Shown here: piece after piece, positions 46,612-58,370 of the stretch
Numbering within the stretch: the stretch's first letter is position 1
How the letters are laid out: every line of letters starts with the position of its first letter
DNA from: Cadophora sp. MPI-SDFR-AT-0126
Taxonomy: Eukaryota; Ascomycota; Leotiomycetes; Helotiales; Ploettnerulaceae
Direction of reading: 5' to 3'
Length of the DNA stretch: 64,000 nt
Assembly (NCBI GenBank): GCA_020747065.1
Contig: JAGMVK010000017.1
Location: forward strand, 248,001-312,000
The notes under the pieces: model-generated
What the model saw: only the letters and a program-made list of their open reading frames with translations
What the model was told of the DNA's origin: nothing
Database searches by the model: none
Program-made: the position numbers and the translations under genes

Positions 46612-49215
46612 TCACGAGTCTCGTCTTCTCGTGAGGAATATGGAAGGAATTGTTCCCTGAAGCATTCTCCTCCTTGGTCATCCTGAGGCCGGCCGCCAAT
46701 GGCGTCGTCCAATCATCGGATGAGATTAAAGTGTCCCGACGAAGCCGAGGATGGCATCACGGTTCAGTCCACAGCGTGCACAATACCTCCGGTATCTGGA
46801 TATGAAGCGGTGAAGTCGTGAAGATGCATGCCGACCACGAGAGGATGAGAATCATTTCATTAGTGCTGCAGCCAGCGCTCGTAGGACCTTGATCTGCAGC
46901 AGCACGCGCATTAGAGTGTAGCCTTGTAGTCCGTCAACACTCAACACAAGCCATAGTCGAACGAACGTTTGGCTTGGCTTCACTTGACTAATTCGAAGGA
47001 AAGATAGCTTTGAAAGCTAGCGCTCGCATCAACTGCTTCTTCACAATCTTAGAAAGTTGAAGTGCCTTGGTGTAATTTTTCTCTGTACAAACCTCGCCTC
47101 TCTTAAGCTTCATCTCATCAGAAAATAAACAAACAAATGAATAAAATAGATAATTAGAGAATGCAACCTGAATATTCAATACTCAACTCGCTTGTCGGCC
47201 AGTACCTCCGTCCTCATCATCCATGCCATCATCCGTGCACACCTCCCTAGCTCGCAAAAATAGCAACAGCACACAGACACAGACATAGACCCAACGCATG
47301 AACACTGTGACGATATATCTCCACAATCACGAAATGCAAAGCAAAAATACTAGCGTCTCCTCGGCGAGTCAAAGCTTTTTTCTACTGCTTAGGGTCTACC
47401 TTCGACCCTTTTGGACTCTTACAGAGTAAGAAGCCAAAAGGGGGCGGCGGCGTTAGGCGGGATGGCGGCTCTGAGTGGATTCTGTCTCGGGTGATTTTCT
47501 TCTTTTTCTGCTTCTTCACAGTGAAGGGTCACAATGGAAGGGAAGGGTCAGTGAGAAAGAAGCTACTTGTAGACTAGGACTGAAATTCTCTGTCTGCATT
47601 TGTGAAGTCCCTCTTTTAGCTGGCAAGTAGTTAGTGGGCGGGCGGACGGACGGGCTTTGAGGTTGTCGTACGCAATGCACTTAAAATAGCGAGATGGCCG
47701 GTCTGTCTATTGATGTATGGTTCAGTGTCATTCTCAGGATCTATCTTCTTATTTATTTGTTTGTTGCAGTGGTGCAATGTGAATGAGTAAGATAGAAGGA
47801 AGAGGTACAGTATAGTGCAGAAGCATGTGCTTGTTCTTCTCTTCTATCGGCCGTCAGTCTGTCTGTCTGTCTGTGTGTTTGTGTGTGCTTTCATTCGAGG
47901 GATCTAATCAGGACCGATGCCCGAGCGACAGGGGACAATGCAGGGTTTCCCCACTCGAAACTCATCGCTCGGTTGCTCAGATGCCCTGACTGCTGCCCTG
48001 TCCTGCCGGCCATGCCGTTCCTGGCTAAAAGGATGGGATCTCGATGGATGTTTCGAGGTCAGTTTTTATGGTATTTATTGTACCTGAGCGGTATGGATAG
48101 AATGGGTATCCAAGGTTTGGACAAAGGAACCGACAGTGTCTTGGACGTGCTTATTTCTTTCTCTTCGATGCATGCATGCATGCATTTATGGGACAATGGC
48201 CATGTCTGTTGGTACAATAGCGACAACGGAATCGTAAGAGCTTGATGAGGTGTGGTGAGGTGAGGTGGTGAGGTGCGGCTCCTGGCTCCTGACAAGGAGC
48301 TACATGCATTTCATGGCTTGGAGCTGAACACATTCCCCTCATTCCTTTCCTTTCTTGTCTTTGTTCCCCTACTCGACTCGACTCTTCCCTCGACGGTCAG
48401 GTATGCACGCTCTCGGGAAGGGAACGAACGACTTCCCGAATCGAACACATACGGGCGCAATTCTGGGATCCATATTCGTCATGTCTTGAGAAGCATGATC
48501 AGGCTGTCTTGGCCCACCGCTGGCCCCCAGCAGTCCTTTGCTCTGCTCAACACCAAGCCGCTAAACAGCGCAGCGAAGATCCACCCCTCTTGCGATCTCA
48601 CCACACTTTGACCGTTTGGCACTTCACCGCCAGCCTCCTGGTCCTTGCAAGTCCTTGAAGATCCATGCTGCTCCGACATGCATTAGCTCCTTGTTCCTTT
48701 CTTCGTTTTCGCACAAGCAAGCAAGGCCACACGTTCGTTTCGTTTGATATATAGCCTGGTACCGCCCCATGACGGTACTTCTCTTCTCTGCTGGCAGAAT
48801 GAATCCAGATCCTGAATTCGAATAAAGGACGCCTTCGTTTCGACCATCGTTCATTCGTATTGTTGACTAGCAAGCGGAGAAAGGACAAAGGCTTAATTGG
48901 TGGTGGCAGCACATTCACGCTCGTTCAGCTCTTATTCCTCTCCCTCCTCGTATCCTCGGCCCGCAAAGCCTCACTTCTTCGAAACGTACCACCCTCAGAC
49001 AGGATACCCGTCTCTCTTCGTTGTCCGGCTGCATACATACACAATACCTGCCTACATACATGTTCGAGAAGGATCAGCTCGATCGGTTTTGTAGCGAAGG
49101 CGTGATAAAGGAACCTTAAGACCTGGTCTTGCTTCAAGATTCAAGAACCCATGACCGAAGGACAAACTTCTATATCTTCTCGACCTCCCCTCGAAAACAC
49201 GCATTCGCAGCAGTC
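46612..49215. other. 2.6-kb intergenic region upstream of the cyclin gene
   Basis: No gene recognised. Contains a (TCTG)n/(TGTG)n tract near 47855-47885, a (TGCA)n tract near 48168-48184, and pyrimidine-rich stretches. The region may include a long 5' leader of the cyclin gene, as is common for regulated fungal genes. Confidence 0.4.
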
Positions 49216-50374
49216 ATGTTCACTACATCGCACCTTAAGAGAAAGCCAAAGGGCAGACAGAATTCCATGACGCCCCCAATGGCAACTCGATCTCGCTCCT
49301 CCTCATTCTCCTCTTTCGACGAAGAATCCTACTTCTCCAAGACCTATGTGCCCCTCTCGAGTCTCCCTACTCCACCGCCCTCCTCACACTCCAACACCAG
49401 CAGTCGTCAGCAGTCCCCCGACGTATTTTCCTCCCCGGGAGAAATCCTCGACCCAGAACTCCTCGGTACATTTCCCCAGATTTTGTGTTCCCCCCCCCCC
49501 CCCCCCCTCCCCCCCCCCCCTCGGTATTTAGGAACTCAGGCTAATGACATTTCTTATATTACATGCAGGTCCGGCAATTCACCTCACGAACCTTATACCC
49601 TCATCCACCTCTCTCACCACCGCCTCCGTTCCGCTCGTCCATGCAATCCTCACTCGTGCCGATCTCCCCCTGGAGACTATCGCCCTCGCAGTATGTATCC
49701 TCGACTCACTAAACTCTCGTTTCGCCCTTCAATGGCGGAAAGGTTGTCCTCTAACCTCTCATTCTCTACCTGGATCGTTCAGTCCCGTTGATAGCAGGAT
49801 ATCCAAACAACATATCGACTCCGTACACCCTGAAGTCATCATCCTCGGTGCTTTGATCCTAGCAGTTAAATTCCTTGACGACGAACAGCAGCGGACGAAC
49901 GAATATGCTACTGATTGGGGCAAGGGGATATGGACCTGTCAACAGATAAATTTCACGCAGCGTGCCCTCCTGGAGAACCTCGGGTATAGACTCCTCCCTC
50001 TCTGGGAAGACAGCATTATCCTGGGAGCATTGGAGGATATGGAACGTGCTGGGCAACAACACACGCCTGATATTTACAGCGACAGTGAGGACTGGGACAC
50101 CGATACGTGTATTGGCAGTTTCGACAATTCGAAGAATCTGGACGTTGGTCCTAGTACGGGGAAAGCCGTGTTGGGCTTAGGGAACCAGATTACACCTGTT
50201 GAGACGCCTGCCGTGGAGAATTTGAGAGGTACGAGAGATGTGGATGTTGAGACGAGGAGTGCGTTTCTTAGGATTGGGAGGGATCCGTGTTTGGAAATGC
50301 CGGAATGGACGACGGTTGGGGGTGTAGAGCCGTTTCCGGCTTTCATTGAGCCGGGGTTTGGGATTTCATCTTAA
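49216..50374 (+). CDS. Cyclin N-terminal-domain protein (Pcl-like)
   Basis: Exons 49216-49465 and 49569-50374 join in frame (codon split after one base) to 351 aa, starting MFTTSHLKRKPKGRQ. The first exon is Ser/Pro-rich and basic, with SP/TP sites that could be kinase targets. The second exon holds a cyclin fold: VPLVHAILTRADLPLETIALAV, LDSLNSRFALQWRK, then HPEVIILGALILAVKFLDDEQ, WTCQQINFTQRALLENLGYRLLPLW. Such proteins bind and direct a cyclin-dependent kinase; a Pho85-type partner is a guess from the small size and single cyclin box. The C-terminal tail is acidic and unstructured. The only intron (49466-49568) contains a 31-nt cytosine-rich tract. Confidence 0.8.
49490..49520 (+). repeat. 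Cytosine tract in the cyclin intron
   Basis: 31 nt, all C except T at 49508. It lies about 24-54 nt after the donor and about 48 nt before the acceptor. Confidence 0.95.
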
Positions 50375-51227
50375 TCATAATCATAATGAACTAATCGTCT
50401 GATCGTTGCCCGTGGGTGGCGTTGGGCTTTTGGATGGAGTTGGAATGGATGGATCTGAAGGAATGAAATGGAACGGATGGCATGGGATGGCTTGGATGGG
50501 ATGGGATGAAAAGGGGTAATGATGATTGGCCTGGAAAGGGAACTTTTGATTTGCTTTGCATCAGCGATGGCGTTTTATACCAGACCTACCTACTCTTACT
50601 ACCTCAAAAGGTATGTCGGACAGGCACGTGGAATTTGAAATCCTAATTGAAAGTATGACTTGGTTGCTAAGACTTTGTGGTGATAGTTGAGGTGAGTATG
50701 AGGGATTGAGATCTAGAGTTTCTGTTCTTTTATTGTCACTTGTTGAAAACAGCTGGGAAGTAAGGTCGAGCATTATCATCAAGTGATGCCGCATTGCTTA
50801 GTCTCCAGCTGTGAGGCTGAAGTAGCGATATGGTCTCCATTTCATTTGTGAAGGCTCGTCACCTGTTCAGGCGAGATACACTCTGCATGGAATAGTCTTC
50901 TAAACTCTGGAATTGTGGTGAAGACCTAATTTCAAACGATCCAAGGCGATCTGTTTGTTCCTGGCACCATCATCATCATTCGGCTCTTCTTTGGATGGAG
51001 TGTGTACAATACCAGGAGAGGCTCCTTCCTTACAAGCTTCTGCGAGCTCCTTCTCTTAACCTTCACCTCATTCTCTGCGACTCTTTGACGCAGACACAAC
51101 ATCAATGTCAACATCATTCGTCGATCATTGATACCAACCCAGAAGCATCGCTACTCAGCTACATTCACCGTATCAATTCTTCATATACAGAGCAGAACGT
51201 ATACCTGCGCGTTCAGAACCCGAAACC
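50375..51227. other. Intergenic region with GGATGG-rich stretch
   Basis: Holds the 3' flank of the cyclin gene and the leader of the decayed gene. A purine-rich imperfect repeat of GGATGG units runs at about 50430-50515. No gene seen. Confidence 0.45.
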
Positions 51228-53662
51228 ATGCCTCCTCTCATTCCGAAATTGGGTAATGTCCCGGGATTGTTCGGCCAATATAAGCAGAGGAAGAAGGCAC
51301 AACAAGGCTCGTCTCTCCCAGGAGATCTAGCTCGAACGCCCGTTGTTGAACCGATAGATGTCGATCTTACTAGAGAGCAGAGATATGAATGCTACCGGTA
51401 TCTGCTTTCGAGAGTGAGAGGGACTCGTCTCCAAAGAACCGAGCAGGGCGTAGAGCAGGACCATAGACAGGAATATCGGCTCACCAGCGAACAGCATAGG
51501 GCGCTTGAGGAATTGAGAGCTCGTGGGTATCGGAGTGGTATGGGTGGTGCTGGACCACCCTGGGAGTCTCCGTCTTACCGTAGCTCAAGAAGTCAAATAT
51601 CTCCTCTCGATATTGCACATCGCCGTGATCAGCGTCCGGATGGTGCTTTGGATGGAATCCTAAAGAGCACCAACGTCCTACCGTCGCGTTCGGGGCCGTC
51701 GAACGGAGGAACTGGAAATGAGAACCTATCGACCAATTCTTCGAGGACGACGTCCCCATCTGCAACTCGATCCCAGCAAAGAGAGAGCATCTGGACAGGG
51801 TCACAGCAAAGTGGCAAATCAGCGAACCAGGCGAATAAAAGGCTTCACTTAACGGCGACTTCTAGCCAGTATATTGGAGAAAACTTGAAAGGTCAGATCC
51901 CCCAAGAGTTGGAAGCGCCAGCTTCGGGCTACATACCTGGTTCATTTTCCCCAAAACAGGTAGCCCTTGACGAGGCACAACCAGCGAGATATGCTAACAC
52001 AGATACATCATCTCTAAAAGGCACACAACAGTCTCCCGGAGTCAACAATAAAACGAGCCCGAGTGACTCTCCTCGCGTCTCCTCCGATTACCACAGTGTA
52101 CCCGAAGAGCCTTCGCAGGTAAGACCTGGTGTCGTGGCAGACGACAAAGTGCATCAGGGAGATGAAGCACGGTATCAGGCACCATCTTTTGTCCAGTGGC
52201 GACCAAAGCCAACGAGGTCCAAGAAAAGGGACAAGCTCTCTTCATCCCAAGCAATCAAAGGAAGACTTTCCTCCATACAGACACTCACTTGCTAATGTTG
52301 CAACCACTCCCTCGCAAAAGCCCGAGGCAAACAATTCGGTGGTCTACCAGGAGCCAGTGTGTCATTCGGGCCGAACTGATATCGGAGCAAGAGATGCGGG
52401 TGTACTTGCCCGTCAAATTTACAGACCGAATACTTATAGCAACATTGATTATAAGCAGCTACTCAGAGAAATAAATGCCTCGGAACATCTCCCGGAAACT
52501 AAGATTGAGATGGTAATAGAACTTGTCGGGGTAAGTCATTTACAAGAGCTTCATCTCCCATGAAAATCCATATGAAAAGAATTTCTTCGTATTGTGACTT
52601 TTGTAGGCTGACTGATCACCTCCATTAGATGCTTCAGGAGTTCAAAAGTCAGGCATACAAAGAGAAGGCGGACTCTGTAGCCGAAATACAACAGAAATCA
52701 ATAGATGGGCAGCATTCCATCGAAATAGAACAGATACCGGGATCCAATCGTTACTTCATCCCAATGATCAGCTAATCGTAGAGCTGGAGCGATAACCAGA
52801 AGGGGATCCTTGGGCACCCATTCTCATTTCTCAACCGAAGCAGGACAGAGAGAGCACCAGAAAGACCCGACAGCCACTCAACAAATTACAAAAGCACCGA
52901 CAGTTTAGCGAAGCCGATACTTTGACTGATGAGAGACATAACTCGAATAGCGGTGGGGAACCAAAACCGGTCCAGAAAGGAAGACAAGTTAGCCGGATAT
53001 GAAAAACTGAGGCAAAGCGGAAAATTGGCAGTTGGATTGATTCACAGCTTCGAATGACGAAAGCCCGGGCATCGGTGATCGACCCCGGTGTGTTCAGACC
53101 TGGGAATCCCCATATTCAACCTCAACAGATCTTCGGCTCCGATCCCAACGCAGCATCTGCACCTGTTCCCAGTGCCACTGCAGTAGCGCATGATGACCTA
53201 CCCGTCCCTGGATCCAAGAACCCCGAAATCACTTTGAACGACCAACCAACAGAGTCGAAAGAACACATTGGTAACGGTGGACCTATATCCGGGAATGGGA
53301 AAAGTATCGACACTACCAACTTCGATACGAACAAGAGACCAGTGGTCAACCTAGGTACAGGCGTTCAACAACATCTGAATGCGAAGCCACGATCTTCTGC
53401 TAGCGCTGAACGCCTGAGAGCCGATTACACAACCTTTGACGAGTTCTCAAGTGCACTCAGTCAATTTTCAAGCAGAGAAGAGAGATCCAGCAATGGTGAT
53501 GATAGACCTCATGATCAGGTTGTCATGCCTCCACTCAACAGCCAGCAAGCAGTTCAAGATGCTAGTACGGGCTTGGACCAGAATGAGGTCGTTGTGTCCT
53601 CTGCTCAGAACAATCCGGCTACAACTTCCAGCATTCCTACCAAAATACTAGCCACTATGTAG
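51228..53662 (+). pseudogene. Decayed long gene of unknown function with three nonsense codons
   Basis: ATG 51228 (MPPLIPKLGNVPG). Exon 1 to 52118 (CAG before GTAAGA), exon 2 from 52252 to 52530 (GGG before GTAAGT) and exon 3 from 52607 to 53662 keep phase 0 throughout and total 742 codons. Exon 3 is broken at TGA 52613-52615, TAA 52793-52795 and TGA 53000-53002. Around these breaks the frame reads like protein: HPNDQLIVELER, stop, PEGDPWAPILI; and GRQVSRI, stop, KTEAKRKIGSWIDSQ. The stops would be CGA, CAA and CGA by C-to-T change. The predicted protein is disordered, rich in Ser, Pro, Gln and Arg, with one helical stretch (YKQLLREINASEHL). I do not recognise it. The intron model is a hypothesis; if the introns are wrong, frameshifts take their place. 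Confidence 0.62.
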
Positions 53663-54185
53663 CCAGGACGGGTGCGCCTATCAGTCAGTCGATAATCATC
53701 GTAGAAACTGCTTTCTACGCCATGACGTGGAAGTCCCCAGACTGAGATATCACAGCAACTGTAAGCAGAGAGCATGTTGTATCACCGAAGTGCGTCACTG
53801 CGTATACTAAGTCTCAGTGTGAAATTAAAAAGTATTATCCACTTACTTCATTCGTCAGGCGCTGTAACGAGAATGAGAAAATCATTGTTTATATGCTCGC
53901 TTAATGACTGACTCAATTGGCGAATAATTCATGTTTTCAAGTGCAATTGTCTAACCTACTAGAAACAACAAGTTCTACATTCATCCGGGACGCCATGCTA
54001 ATGCATGTATTCGTGCCTAGTATCTTATATTTCCTCCCTCGTAATGCATCATTTCACGCTCTCCTAGCCCCACAGTTTTTTTCTTCCCCTTCCCCACCCC
54101 CATCTCCACACGAAATAAGAATTCTTCGCCACATTGTCCGCTATTTCATAATTCGTCCCGGTATCACAACCATGCATCATAAAAA
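53663..54185. other. Convergent 3' flanks
   Basis: No gene seen. This is the 3' flank of the decayed gene (plus) and of the PTEN gene (minus). Confidence 0.5.
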
Positions 54186-56113
54186 TCATGAATCAATCGT
54201 CTTTTTGTTCGATTGTAGATGGCCTAAGCCATGGGTCTTCGCATCTCGCAGTTGATCGGCAGGTAAGCCACCTGGAAGAGCAGCAGTGTCTATTGTTGCT
54301 GCTTTGGCTACTAGAGTTGGATTTTGTGGTGGATTTTGTGGTGGATTTTGTGGTTGAAATTGGGGTTTGATTGGGGTGTCGATTTGACTGCGTGGGAGTT
54401 AGATTCATTTATTTTAAGTCGAAAAAGTGGGGATAGAAGGCAGAAAACAAGAAAGTGACAAACTCACCCATCCAACCCTTGCACTGGAGTAGTACTGGAA
54501 GCCGTATCCAGACCAGCATTCACAGCTGCAACTGTAGGCTGTGAACCATTGGCTTCCGGCTGCGGCAGATCTTTGACATTGATTTCCCGTCCATCGGTAT
54601 CGAGATCCTCCTCTCCGCCAGGTCCACTGAGCCTGACTCCTTCCTCGGAGTCATTATCATCGGTTGGACCGCTGCTCTTCATGCTACTCGCTTTACTGAC
54701 ATCTGCACTACCGGGACTCTCTGTCCGCAAGCCTAGATCTTTGCCCAAGCCAGGTTCTGTCTTGTTCCCACCTTTCCAGTCCGCTGCTGCCATCTGTGGG
54801 ACAGGAGAGTTGACGCCCGGTTCGGTAATGACGTCTTCTCCGGCATGCTGTTGTCCAGGTATAGGATTATACGCCTTCCAGATGACAGACATGCGATCAA
54901 ATGCTCTAGCTCCTTTCCGACTAGAGCCTTTGATACCATCCATCTTATCCCACTCGATATCGAACACGCCGTTCTCGTCAGGCTTACCACCTTGTTCTGG
55001 GCCGTTGCCTTCGAAGAAACAATTGAACCAGACATGTGCGACGGCTGTGACCATCGTCCAGCCCATGGACGCTTTGTTCCGTCGCTCGAAGTCGATGTTG
55101 ACGTCGCTAGAGGGGAGGATGACTCGTGTTGAGGGTTTGAAGATCACGGCTGAGCCGCCGCTTTCGGCGCCTGTTTCCTCGCCACTGGAGGGAGTTGAAC
55201 TGGCGGTGTCCTTTTGTTGTGTGGCTTGAGGTGCTGGCATGGATCCAAGCTGGTCTGCGCTTTTGGATTTGCTGACTTTTCCTTCGTTTTGGAAGCCTGC
55301 CATATCGGAAATCATATCTGTGAAGCCTCCTCCGCCGGGTGTATTGCCTTCTATTACTGCTCTTTCCTTCTTGGTGAAGACGTGGAATAGCTTGATTGTC
55401 TTACCTTCGTCAACGAATCCTTCAACTTGCACTTTGACGCCGTCTCTGAGTCCCCAGACGTGGACTTCCAGTATCTCGATCTGTCTTTCGACGTAGATCT
55501 TTCCGGCTTTCGTCCACCTGTTTACATAGCCCACCCATCGCAACTGACTGGGTATGCTAACACCTTGACCGAAGCCAGGCCTCATTCTCCGTTCGGTGAA
55601 ACGTGCAAGAGCTTCCTCGGGCGTCCATCCACACTCGCTGATCAGATAACTGCACGCCATTGTGCCACTCCTCCCCTTCCCAGCTTTGCAATGCACAACC
55701 ACGACTCTCTTCCTCTCTCCTTTCTCTCCCTTCTTCCCATGCTTTCCCTCCTCCACTTTCCCTCCCTCAAGTCCATTCAACCAATTCCTCATCCCCGCCA
55801 TAATCATCGGCACCAGCCTGAACGGCGGGGGATGGTGATCCGGCCACGGATAATGCCATACTCGTCCGTACACCTCCTCGTCAGGATATCCCGTGCCCTC
55901 AGCTCTGAACTCCCATATCGCCCAGTCCTCGCCATGCTTGTAGTCCAGGAATTTTACAAGCTGATCTAAAGGGTTGCGGTATGCGCGCTGTGGATAGGTA
56001 CCGCTGGGACCGGAGGTCGCAATGATTTGGTCAGTTACGTAGCAGAGGTCGAGGCCTGCTTCGGGGTGTCGTGAGCGGGGACCTGCGACGAGTTGCCGGA
56101 GGAGGGAGGCCAT
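54186..56113 (-). CDS. PTEN-type phosphoinositide 3-phosphatase
   Basis: Exons 56113-54468 and 54387-54186 join in phase 2 to 615 aa. The intron (54467-54388) is GTGAGT to ACGCAG. The start MASLLRQLVAGPRSRH matches the PTEN N-terminal membrane-binding region; the open frame upstream to 56407 is leader. The phosphatase domain has YVTDQIIATSGPSG, WHYPWPDHHPPPF (general acid) and the P-loop HCKAGKGRSGT at about residue 139, with Cys and Arg of the active site and both basic residues of PTEN. A C2-like region (IEILEVHVWGLRDGVK) follows. The C-terminus is a long acidic, Ser-rich tail. Exon 2 adds IKPQFQPQNPPQNPPQNP and LPADQLRDAKTHGLG, a Pro/Gln/Asn repeat. PTEN removes the 3-phosphate of PI(3,4,5)P3 and PI(3)P-type lipids, opposing PI3-kinase signalling. 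Confidence 0.93.
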
Positions 56114-56535
56114 TGTTTGAAGGAATTTGGAGATTATTGGCTTGTAGAATGGTGAAAGGAAGGGTTGTACATTTTGTGTAGAGTATTTGTAGGTGATGGG
56201 TAGATCTTCACAAGCCACAGAGACGTCATTGAACCCTGCCAGGTAGATCCCTGTTTTGGAGGGGGAAAGATGCTCAGCCACTCGAAGTGTCGCAAAGCAG
56301 CCCCTAATCGATTCAAGGCTGACATGGGATGAACTGGAATGTTTATTTGAGTTTCGGATGACATGTGCACTGGTGTTTGATGTTTGACATGGCTTTGGTC
56401 GAATCATATATACCTCATCGCCCCGAATTGCTATAATTATATGCTAAACCTATCAGCGCCATCCACTCCCGTAGTTCCTCTGGTCCCCTTCAGTAGAGAC
56501 AGACCATTACAGAAAATACCAGCCGTGGAAACCTA
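56114..56535. other. Upstream region of the PTEN gene
   Basis: No gene. It contains the 5' leader and promoter of the minus-strand PTEN gene next to the HET-like relic on the other strand. Confidence 0.45.
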
Positions 56536-57110
56536 ATACTTCGATCGATGCGGTGCCTTATGTGAAGCATGCACAGAATTTTGCGACAGTGTCCTTCATG
56601 AGAACATTTTGGCACACGAGCACTGGAAACGTGAAAGACCAAGCCGTTGGGGTGTGACACATATCGAGCGATATGCTTGGACTTTGCATTACTACGGTGT
56701 TTTCACGCTGTTGAAAGCTTCAGCCGAGAGCGGCTGCGAAATATGTGCTTTCTTCAGGGAATTGAATCGGATGAGCCCTCAGCATTTCCTGATGAGCGAG
56801 CCAGTCCTGAAGATATATGTTATTGGCTTTGTATCAACCGTACAGACAAAGAACCTCTGGAGACTACAGTAACTCACTCATTCGCCATCGAGTTTTGCGA
56901 GAAGGCTCCTGGCCCGGGTATGGTAATGGCTGTATGAGTATGGGCCGGCCACCAATTACAACTCCTCGCCTTCCGAAACACATCCACTTCTTCTTTCTGT
57001 GATATGCAGATGATACGGATCCCAGAGCTCTGTTTACAGAGAGTCTTTTCTATGGAGATCGGGATCGGAGAGTGACTACGACAGAGCTTCATCTAAAAAA
57101 TGGTCGATAA
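56536..57110 (+). pseudogene. Relic of a HET-domain-type protein N-terminus
   Basis: An open frame without ATG reads CGALCEACTEFCDSV, then THIERYAWTLHYYG, then LLKASAESGCEICAFF. This cysteine-rich pattern precedes the HET (heterokaryon incompatibility) domain in many fungal proteins. The frame changes near 56775 to one reading DEPSAFPDERASPEDICYW and SFAIEFCEKAPGPGM, then stops. A GTATGAGT donor near 56932 and a following piece (RALFTESLFYGD) suggest a former multi-exon gene. No HET domain proper is seen downstream. It is probably a truncated, decayed gene with only its 5' part left. Confidence 0.5.
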
Positions 57111-58370
57111 ATGATGTTCTGGCATTCGAGACTGGCATCTGCCACTTCCATCCGTACTGCTGGTAGAAGTCTTGTTGTACACAACAGAATTGCGGACTTT
57201 CCGAAGAATTCAGATGACTGATACACATTACCGGGCGTACGATCATATCAAGCGAGGTGGGGATGTTTACGTGAGTCCGCAAAGGTTGAAGAATGCGACT
57301 TGTTTGAGCGGGCTTAGGAGTTTCCGGCTTCTTGGGCTGGATGATCTTTTTGAAGAGGCGTATTGCATCTTTGGAAGAAAGATCGATCAAAGGTGTTGTG
57401 AACAATTTTGATTGAAGCTTTCCTTCTATCAGTGCAATAGACATCCAGGACATGGAAGGATGGAAGGGAGATCGAGGGTGACAAGATTCTCTTCAACAAG
57501 GACCACAACCCAAACTCAATATCTTTGGGGAGTCTCATTGGCCCAAATGCTCCAAAAATAGCTAGAAAGTTCCGAACATGGCAAGGTAGGTACTTAAGGG
57601 CAAAAAAAGGACACGTAACTATAGAACAATCGTGAATAGACACAGCGTCTCAAGACTGGGGGCTAAAATTCGAGAATCATTTATTTCTCAAATATCATAA
57701 CCCAAAATCAGGATTAAGGCCAATTGAATCCTATAGAACAATGACTATCTGTTGTGGTGAAATCGTCAGCAAGAACGCCAGTTCAATTCCTGTAGATCCA
57801 AATAAAGTTTTAAAAACTTCAACTTCAAGCACCTGGTCAAAGTTGCCAAGACCTTCACATGGAATCAAATGAAGATTAACGATCAGCTAACTTCTTAATC
57901 TTGGGTGATAGAGGTACCGAGGTTCAATGATGGGCTCCGTTGACTTGAAACGTCCGAGTGGTACCTGGTAAAGAGTTGTATGATAGGCACGTGAAATGAA
58001 ACAAAAGTCTCGGAAGTCAATGAAAAACAGCGTTACAATTGGTTTAGATCGAATAATTGCTATTGAAGAAGTGACATTAATAGCAAGCTCTATTGTCGAC
58101 AGGAACCGGGAATTAGCCTCGTTTCTGCCCCGCTTGACCCCGCCATCTCACCTCGTGCCAACAAGACAAGTCTCACTCTCAAGTCTTGTTCCTCACTCAA
58201 CCTCCAATTATTCCGACTAAAATCTCAAGTAAGTCCTCTCCTCCTGCCCCAAACCCATAGCTCTTCCTCCATATCATCTTCGTAGATCCAACGAGAACAG
58301 GAGAAAGCTGACAGGATTGAACCCCGCAGCAGAACAGAACCCCTCAACAAAACCAAGGAATATACCAATC
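57111..58370. other. Intergenic region upstream of the acyl-CoA-binding protein gene
   Basis: No gene recognised. AT-rich in the middle and C/T-rich near 58125-58260, which is probably the acyl-CoA-binding protein promoter and leader. Confidence 0.45.

Noticed and set aside
47850..48190. Possible CRISPR-like repeats
   Set aside because: Simple TCTG/TGCA tandem tracts without spacers, in a eukaryotic genome.
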